Source of the DNA: Symbiodinium natans
Taxonomy: Eukaryota > Sar > Dinophyceae > Suessiales > Symbiodiniaceae
DNA length: 64,000 nt
Reading direction: 5' to 3'
NCBI GenBank assembly: GCA_905221605.1
Contig: CAJNDS010002557.1
Coordinates: forward strand, 615,001 to 679,000
Shown here: piece after piece, positions 35,301 through 44,300 of the stretch
Position numbering within the stretch: position 1 is the stretch's first letter
How the letters are laid out: the number at the start of each line of letters is the position of its first letter
Translations under genes and position numbers: made by a program
Notes under the pieces: generated by a model
What the model was told of the DNA's origin: nothing
What the model saw: the letters and a program-made list of their open reading frames with translations, nothing else
Database searches by the model: none

Positions 35301-38300
35301 TTTCGGGGTTTCGTGTGCAGTCCAGGTTCCTTCGCAGCAGGCTGGACAGACGCGGCACAGTTTCTGGATGGGGCGACGCTGGCATCGGTTAGCTAAGCGG
35401 CGACTCTTAAGAAGCCGACCCCAAGACCCTACTTGGAGGTTTAGGGTTTAGGGTTTAGGGTTTAGGGTTTAGGGTTTAGGGCTTAGGGCTTAGGGCTTAG
35501 GGCTTAGGGTACTTATAGCCCAATGAGAAGTGTAGTTATAAGTCACTTAGAAGCCCCTTAAGTGCCCTAGTAGTCCCGAGCTTCCCGCCCTAGACCCTTA
35601 GCCCTATACCACAAACTCTTCCTAAGCCCAACAGAGCCTCAAGAAGCCAAAGTGCCAACCTCCTCTTGGGCAGGCCCTTGGGACATTTTATCCCTGGATC
35701 CTATGTAGAAGTGTTTTTCAGAGGACTCAAGCGCCATCCTAGTGAAGCATCCACCCCTTCCTCAGCCTGAAATCCCGAAAGCTCACACACTGAACCCAGA
35801 AACCTGGGTTTATCTTGAGGGTTAAAGGTTTGGGGTGCTTGTGGAAACCCGAAGCACATACTCCTACTCCTACTATGTAGACCTAAACCCTAAACCCCTA
35901 AACACGAAACCCGAAACCCTAACCTAAACCCTAAACCCCAAACCCCAAACCCTAAACCCTAAACCCTAAACCCTAAACCCTAAACCCTAAACCCTAAACC
36001 CTACAAGGATCCGAGTCTTGGACCAGAACCCCTTGGGCTCCGCAGCGGGCTTCGGCATCAATGGACTGCAGCTGGCGGACTGAAAGATTTTAGGGTTTAG
36101 GGTTTAGGGTTTAGGGTTTAGGGTTTAGAGTCTAATGTAGGGGTCGGAGCAATTTCCTAATAGTATTCCTTTATGGTCCCTGCGGGTATAGAATTCGATG
36201 AAAAAACCCCCCCAAAACACTATTCGAATAACTAAGGCGACTACATTAGGGGTTTGGGGCTTTAGAGGTTGAGAGGTCCCCCAGGCTGCTTTTGGCGATT
36301 GCTTTTGCAGGGGTCCTAAGAAGGCATATCCTTTTTTTTTTTTGGGGGGGGGGGGGGGGGTGTTCAAGTGGACGAACCAAAGGGCTGGGGATTGAACCGA
36401 CATGAACACTGTGAAGAACGACAAAAGGAAAAACATAGACCACCTCACGAAGCTTTCGGTTACGGGGTCTCGGATTCACCGCTTTCGGTTTGGGGGTCTC
36501 GGATTCACCTCTTCATTTTCAGCTCTCCGGGTTTGCGCGCTCCCTTCGAAGGTTGGACCGCGACGAGACGTCGAAACTGATGGGCTTCGCACGGACGCAG
36601 ACAAATCCCATGTGCCCTGGCAGCGCCCTCGTGTACCTGTGAACCTCGTGGACCAAATCAACCCTAAAAGTGGGGTCATACACCCTGTACTACGATAATT
36701 CCTATAAGGCACATGAACCATACACCCTTTTAGGGTCCGGGAAGTAGGACGATGGAGAGGACTTTGGGAAGTTGGAGCGGCGCGTCCGCTTCAAGAAAGC
36801 TATCAGCGTCCAGTGAAAAGAAGCATACTTCGCACGGTGTCGCCGCTGTTGCGATGTAGGGTCGGGGAAAGGGACGGAGGCCTCCACACAAACGAGGGTT
36901 TAGGCGATTAGAGTTTAAGATGTCCCGAAGGCCCAAAGAATGCCCCCAACCCCACTCCCAGCTTGTGGGCTACCTAGTAGTGACCCTGCCTGGCCCCCCC
37001 AAAAAAAGTCACCATTACGTAGGTCGATAAACGATAAATCCTCCACGCACCCGGATCATCGAACCAGAGAGAATACCCGACTAGCCCCTAGATACTCCTG
37101 AATGAAGACGGACTTTATTTTGGGTAGGAGGGGTGGGGGTAGCAAAGGCCCTAGAGCCCAAACCCTTAATTGCTCTAAGTCCTGAAGTTCCCCTAAACCC
37201 TAAACCCTAAACCCTAAACCCTAAACCCTAAACCCTAAACCCTAAACCCTAAACCCTAAACCCTAAGTAACCCTGAGCCCTTAAAGTTCGCGAGAGAGGT
37301 ATTGCGGACTGAGCCGCGGGATGTTCGAGAATGTCGCGCTGCAGGCTATGTCTTCGGAGAGGAGAGGTTCAGGGATTTAGTTTATTGGGTGTAGGGCTAG
37401 GGTTTAGGGTTTAGGATTTGGGGTCTACGGTTTAGGGTTAGGGTTTAGGGTTCAGGGATTTGTTTAACATGGGTTGGTGGTCTCTTTAAGTAGGGTTTCG
37501 GTTCTACAGGGCATATATTCGGGGTTCTTATTGGGGTATCTGGGGCGATATTAAGGTATGAGGGTAGCAGATAAAGAGGCCTCCGGCCTTTAAAAGAACA
37601 GTAGTTAAGATTGGGAGCCGAAACTGCAACTCTTGGCTCTAGTCTCTAGTTTAGGGTTTAGGGTTTAGGGTTTAGGGTTTAGGGTTTAGGGTTTAGGGTT
37701 TAGGGTTTAGGGTGTGACCACGAAGTGGCATGCTATTTGCTACACTTGGCACGTCTAGACCGGTAATGTCAACGTGGTCAACATTGCCAAACTTGGAGGT
37801 TCATGGTACTTATTAGCCAAGTGTACTTCTAACTTGACTTCTAACCATATTGGGGCACTTAAGGGGCTTATAAGTGGGTTATGAGTGCAGTTATATTTGG
37901 CTCATAAGTACCATGAACCTCCAAGAAAGGGTAAGGTGAGTTTTGTGAGGCGGTTTGCTGGCGGGCCAGCTCACGAAATGTGCACAGATCAAAGCCACAG
38001 CCCTCTGTGACCAAGCGATTGGGGCGTATGCTCTACTACCCAAGATGAGACCTGGGGATCGGATCCCATAGCGCTTGAACCCTGAATCCCAACGAAGAGA
38101 CACCCCCAAAGAACCTCAAGCTCGGCTTTAGAACCCCCAGAAGCACGTAAGGCATGGTTCCCCCATGCCTTGTAGACCGGGTCTCCCGCCTTCTGCAAGG
38201 CCGTGCAGTCTGACAACTCCCCACCTGCAAATCTGGGAGATTCGGGTTTAGGGGTTTAGGGTTTAGGGTTTAGGGTTTAGGGTTTAGGGTTTAGGGTTTA

Positions 38301-41300
38301 GGGTTTAGGGTTTAGGGTCCATAGGCTAAGCTTGATGAGAGAGGCGATGAGCCTCTCCATGGTGTTGAGCTCGCGCTTCGCGACGGACTGCTGGCTTTGC
38401 TGGTTTTGCCGGTTCGAGTTCGTCACCCAAAAAAGCATATTCTACTATTTGCTTATGAACCCCCAAAAATAGAAGAATAATCCCCATACTACTCTTATAA
38501 GGAAGAATATGTTTCATTTTTTGGGGGGGGTGATTTGTTAGCGGTTCGAAGAGTTCCGGCTTCTGGTTAAGTGGGATAGTAAGCCTCATGTAGAAAGCTC
38601 AAGGCTGAATAACTTAGGGCCCCTACGTCCTACGTCGCGAACCTCTTAGCTCTCTGGGCAGTAAGAACTTCAATGAATCTGCTTTAAACGCTTGGCCCCT
38701 CTCCCAAGGCCCGCCGCCTTCCACCTCAGCCCTACACTCAAGAATCCTAGCGCTCCCCCTTCCACCCTGTCCCACCTTTTCCCTCCGCCCCCCTCGCCCA
38801 CGTCCACCCACACGCAAACCACTACGTCCACCCACACGCAAAGACAGTGGACATTCACTTGCGCCATGGCAAGAGGTATATTCGTAATTGGCTGAGTCCC
38901 TTTGTGAGGACATGATGATGTTCACGCAGCAGCTTGGACAGACAGAGCCGTGGTGCATGTGTCCCCTACAACAGTTTAGAGGGTTTGAGGAGAGCCACTC
39001 TCTGAGCATCCCTCCCCCCCCCCCCCCCCCCCCCCGAACTCTCAAAACAGAGACCTCCTACTCATAAGACCCAACCCCATGGCCGATCACCTATCGCCGA
39101 AGGCCCCACGTCATAAGCCCTGAGCGCAAAGCACTTATACGAAGCCCCTGCAATGTAAATCGCTCAGCTTTCAAATACCTAAAACCCTAAGCCCTAAACC
39201 CTAAGCCCTAAGCCCTAAACCCTAAACCCTAAACCCTAAACCCCCTAAGCCCAAGAATCCTAGAACCCTAGAAGCCGAATCAAGCTCCAAAAAAGCCCCA
39301 GGCAAGAGACGCAGTTCTTGGCCTTGCCGGACAATTTCGTGACAGGCCATGCGGGTTTTATGTACAGTGCTTAGGATCTAGTGCTCAGGGCTTAGTTAAG
39401 GGGTTTCGGGGATGTTTGGGAGTTTGGTGCTTAAGGGGTTTCGAGGATGTTTGGGACTTTGGTGCTTGTTTGGGTCTTTGTCTTACAGGCTTTGAGGTGT
39501 TTTTGGGGGCTCCAGTGTTCCGAGGCTTCAAGGTTCGCTTCTAGGGTTTTCGGGCTGTGAAGTCTGAGGAATTTACGTTCGGCTCCCTCAACCCTAAACC
39601 CTCAACCCCAAACCCTCAACCACGAACCCTCGACCTTGCCTTCAGGCTCCTCAATCATGCCGCAGAAGAAGAGCCACAGCTTGAGCTCGGCAGCTTTCTA
39701 TTTTTGTTTTTTTTTAAGGGTTGAGGGTTGTGGGTTAAACCCTCAACCCCTGAAAAGATAGACTCCCCCCCTTGTTAAAAGTGGTTGAGTGTAACCTGTG
39801 GCTTAGGGGTGGTAGGAGGCTTGGGGGATTGGCGAGTGGTCTTTTCAGGAACTATGACCTCTTTGAGATCATGCGGGCAAATGGCAAGGCCTGCTGCGAC
39901 ACGCTTGGGATAGCGTGGGAGCAAGGCCCAGCCTTAAAGCCCAATCTTTGCGATGTTCCCCCTTATACTGACAGCCCTTAGTAGGGATTCTAATCAGTGG
40001 TACTATCATTCCTGTTAAGGACTGTTAGTATTAAAAAGCAACATCCCAACCCCAAGCCCCAACATTTTAAATCCCTGAGAAGGTCGGGTGGAAGTATGTG
40101 GAAGTTCGTGGGGGTCGGGACGTCTGGGGGTGACTGGTTCCTTGAACATTATCAGCAAGCCTTTTCGTGGATGCCAAGAGGAGTGCGAAGGGTACCCTCA
40201 ACCCTAAAGCCTACACCCTAAACCCTAAACCCTAAACCCTAAACCCTAAACCCTAAACCCTAAACCCTAAACCCTATTCAGAAAAGTGGCCGTTGCCCCA
40301 CGACATTCAGCCAGCCGGAATCCGCAGACCCCTGAACCCCTTATTAAAGCCTCTCCCCCAACTCCAACGGTCTGTGTGGGTGCCCTTCGGCAGTTGTCTC
40401 CTGTCCGAAGGTCTTCGGCTCTCTACAGATGCAGATACAGGCCACCAAAGAGTTTTTGGGGTTTAGGGTGTAGGGTTTAGGGTTTAGGGTTTAGGGTTTA
40501 GGGTTTAGGGTTTAGGGTTTAGGGTCTGCAAGAGTCCCCAACCCCGTTGCGTCCCTGCAAGATCGGCCGCTTTCGAAGAGAACACCCCGGAAGGCCTAAA
40601 CCCTAAACCCTAAACCCTAAACCTTAAACCCTAAATAAACCCTAAGCCCTAAACCCTAAACCCGGTTAACGTGGCCAGCTGGAAGCAGCAGCAACTGGCC
40701 CTTAGCCCAATTAGGGCTGAACGCTGTGCAGACTGTGGCTTTCAAAGCAGGTGATCAAATATGCAGAGCTCCTTGTGCAGCGAGGGCCGGTGTTGGAACC
40801 CTTTCAGAAAATCCCTCCCCCCTAATATGAAACCCCCCCCCTACCCCCTAATATCCTAATATTAAATAACTCCCCATAAACAAAAGTACAACCAGTAAGG
40901 GGGTATCTAATATTGGGGGGGGTAGGGGGGGGGGGGGTAGGGGGGAGGTACATTTTTAGGGGGACGGACTTACTGTTTGGGCACAGAGCTGGAAACTAGC
41001 TTGGCGTTGGCTGTGCCTTTCCTCTCCGGGATCCTATGGATCCTATGGATTGTTTAGGGTTTGGGGTCTAGTGTTGAGGGTTCAGGGTTTAGGGATGCTC
41101 AGCATGGACTGGCTCGTAATTCACATGATTTTCGAGAAGAACCTGATCGGTGCATGTCCGAGGACGGGTTTGTATAAACCCCTGAGCCACGAAACCCACC
41201 CTGAAGCTGTGTGACTACATCCAGCCCACCACCAGGAGACCATCGTCGGCTTGGGAAGCGGCTACCACCGCGACACCCGGTTGCCCTGTTGCTTCTAAGT

Positions 41301-44300
41301 TTCAGAGGCAACAGGTTTAAGGCTTAGGGCTGTATATGCCCTAAATCCACACATACGCAAACTACAGTCTCTACACCGCGTACTTCAATACCGACCCAGA
41401 ATCCTGCAACTTATACCCCAGTAGATCGAATCGGATTTATTTCGCCTTCAGGGTTGGGGGCTTGGGCTTCGGGGTTTTGGGTTTTGGAAGGCTTGGCTGT
41501 TAGCCCTCTGAGAGGTCTCAGAGCTGGACAGGTGGCAACAGGAGGAAACCCTAAACCCTAAACCCTAAACCCTAAACCCTAAACCCTAAACCCTAAACCC
41601 TAAACTCGCTGGGGGTCTGTGGAGCGCGCATCTCCAGACAGGAGGCGGCAGCGGACCAGCATTGCCGCCTTTCGAGTCTGCGCAACTCCTGTCTGTTATG
41701 GCAGCAGGTTCGCCCATGGAAGCCCTGCGTAGAGGAAGGACAACAGGCGGTGGAAAGCAACCGCCTAACTGCGTGGCAGCAATCGCGGGAGCGAGCAGAG
41801 ACCTCGGAACCTGCAGCAGCTCCGCAAAGGTCCGCTCAGGAGCAGGCAGAGAAGACACAGCCCGTGAGGCTGACAAGCGTGCCGCGCAATGCGAATAACC
41901 CTGAACTGTAGGGTTTTGGGTTCAGGGTTTGGGGTTGAAACAGAGGTTTTGGGTTTAGGACACTTTGGATGGTTGGTTGGTAGGGGTGTTATTTTGGTTT
42001 TAAGGCGTCTTGCCTGGCAACTTGAAAATAGGCTGATGACCTGAAGTCTCACTCCCGACAATTGCCCCCAGTAGACCTTAAACCTCACACCCCCAAACTC
42101 TGAAACCCTAAACCCTAAACCCTAAACCCTAAAACCTTGAAACATAACAAAAGTCCGACAGCGCCCTAAAAAATCGTCCCACTTGGCTGCCTGAGGACCT
42201 GCAGTGTACGAAGAAGGCCTTCATCGAAGCTTGTGCCCCGGCAGCGGCGCCAAGGAGGGCCTAGGGAGTTAGGATTTTACGGTGCAGGGTTATGGGAATT
42301 CACCCTACACCCTAAACCCTAAACCCTAAACCCTAAAGCCTAAACCCTAAACCCTAAACCCTAAACCCTAAACCCTAAACCCTAACCCGAAACCCTAGAA
42401 CCCTCCCATCTCCAGCCCCGAGGTGACCTCTGCACGACCACATTGAGACTACTCCAGGAGGCCCATTGGGCCAACATGGCTCTGCCAAAAGTTGTGTATG
42501 TCATTAGGGTTTAGGGTTTAGGGTTTAGGGTTTAGGGTTTAGGGTTTGGGGTTTAGGGTTTAGGATTATTTAGGGTTTAGGGTTATTGGGGCCTAGGGTT
42601 CAGGATTTGGGGCTGAGGGTGTCATGTAGGTAGGGCGCGGGGTCTTTAAAACTGCAGCATGTCTGACAAGAGAGCACGATGGGTCATGAAACCAGAACCC
42701 CCTAAACCCCAAACCTCTACAGTTGTAGCTTGGGATGGTCGGCTTTTTCTAGCAGTCCTTACTATGGTCCCTTTTGAGGACTGTTTGTATAAGGGGGAAC
42801 ATCTCAAGTTATAGTCTTTTACCCGAAAACCCCAAAGCCTCAGGCCCAAAGGGTGCTCCTTGAACAGTTTGGGAAGGCAGGCTTGTTACATCCTATGACA
42901 GGGCGGTTGAGGGTTTAGGGTTTAGGGTTTAGGGTTTAGGTTTAGGGTTTAGGGCTTTCGGGGTACCTAGTCGTCATTCTCGCCAAGATGCCCTGAGGCT
43001 ATTCCTGCCCTCGTGGTCAAAGAGGACTGAATGCTTGCTCTGGGCTCGTCGCAAAGACCCCAAGCCCTCATCAAACACTAGTGCAGCAGTTTCGTGTTCA
43101 GCAGTTCTAAATGGGAATATGAAGAGCCAGACTCAGCCCCACCTTTGACCTCAACTATTAAACCCTAAACCCTAGCCTAAACCCCAAACCCCAAACCCCA
43201 CACCCGAAACCCGAAACCCTAAACCCTAAACCCTAAACCCTGAACCCTGAACCCGGAACCCTGAACCCTAAACCCTACCCCAACCCTCCCCAACCCTCCC
43301 GCGAAGGAGAAGCTGAAAGGTGCCATGACGGAGGCTTCGGGCCCGTGGTTTGCAGGGTTTCGGTTTAGGGTTTAGGGTCTAGGGTTTAGGGTTTAGGGTT
43401 TAGGCTTTCGGGTCTAGGGTTTAGGGTTTTGGGTTTAGGGTTTAGGGTTTAGGGTTTTAGAGGGTGTAGGGTTCACACCGTAGGGCCCAGGGCTTCAGAG
43501 TTCTTCGTGTTCTTCTTGGGCTTTGCTGGCAGTTAGGTTTAGAGGATTTGAGGAGGGGGGGGGAGGGTTGGGTCCGCCCTAAACCCCAAACCGAAAACCC
43601 TAAACCCTAAATCCTAAACCCTCAACCCTAAACCCTAACCCTAAACCCAAGCTGAAGTCCCTAGTCCTGGGCTCGGTCTCGGTGACCGGACCAGTGGTGT
43701 GCCTCAGGTCGGTCCGCATCTGGAACCCTGACTTCTGAGCACCTTAAACCCTTGCCCCTGATACTAAACCCCCTCCTCAATATTAACTACCCCCCATTAT
43801 AGTTTTTTTAAAAAAAGAGGGGGGGGGGTATTTAGTATTAGGGGGTAGGGGGTTAAGATTAGGGGGGAGGGATTAAACCCCGAACCCTGCGCTTCACGGC
43901 CTCTTCTGTGGCTTAAGAAATTCAAAGCAAGTAGCGAAGCAAGTAGGGTATGGCAAGTGTGTTCCTGCTCCGAAGTTGACTGGGGCTGACCCTCTCAATC
44001 CAACCGCCACTCAACCCGAACACACAAACCCCAACCGTACGGAAGTTTCCCTAAACCCTAAACCCTAAACCCTAAACCCTAAACCCTAAACCCTAAACCC
44101 TAAACCCTAAACCCTAAACCCTAAATCCCTCTACCACGGGTTCAGGGAGGGTATGGCAGGGTTGAGGAGTGATTTTGGGGTTATCGCACTGCAGCTAAGC
44201 TTGACCCTAAACACCTGGCCGCAGGATCTCTTCGTCACGGATGAGGCCTCTTTATTTGTTCATGTTGTTTTTCATGTGTTGTTTTGTTGGGGTATCTAGG

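Noticed and set aside
38326-38420. Minus-strand coding-looking segment (ELNTMERLIASL)
   Set aside because: It is antisense to the surrounding ASL gene, has no partner exons and no recognisable domain; kept only as a remark.
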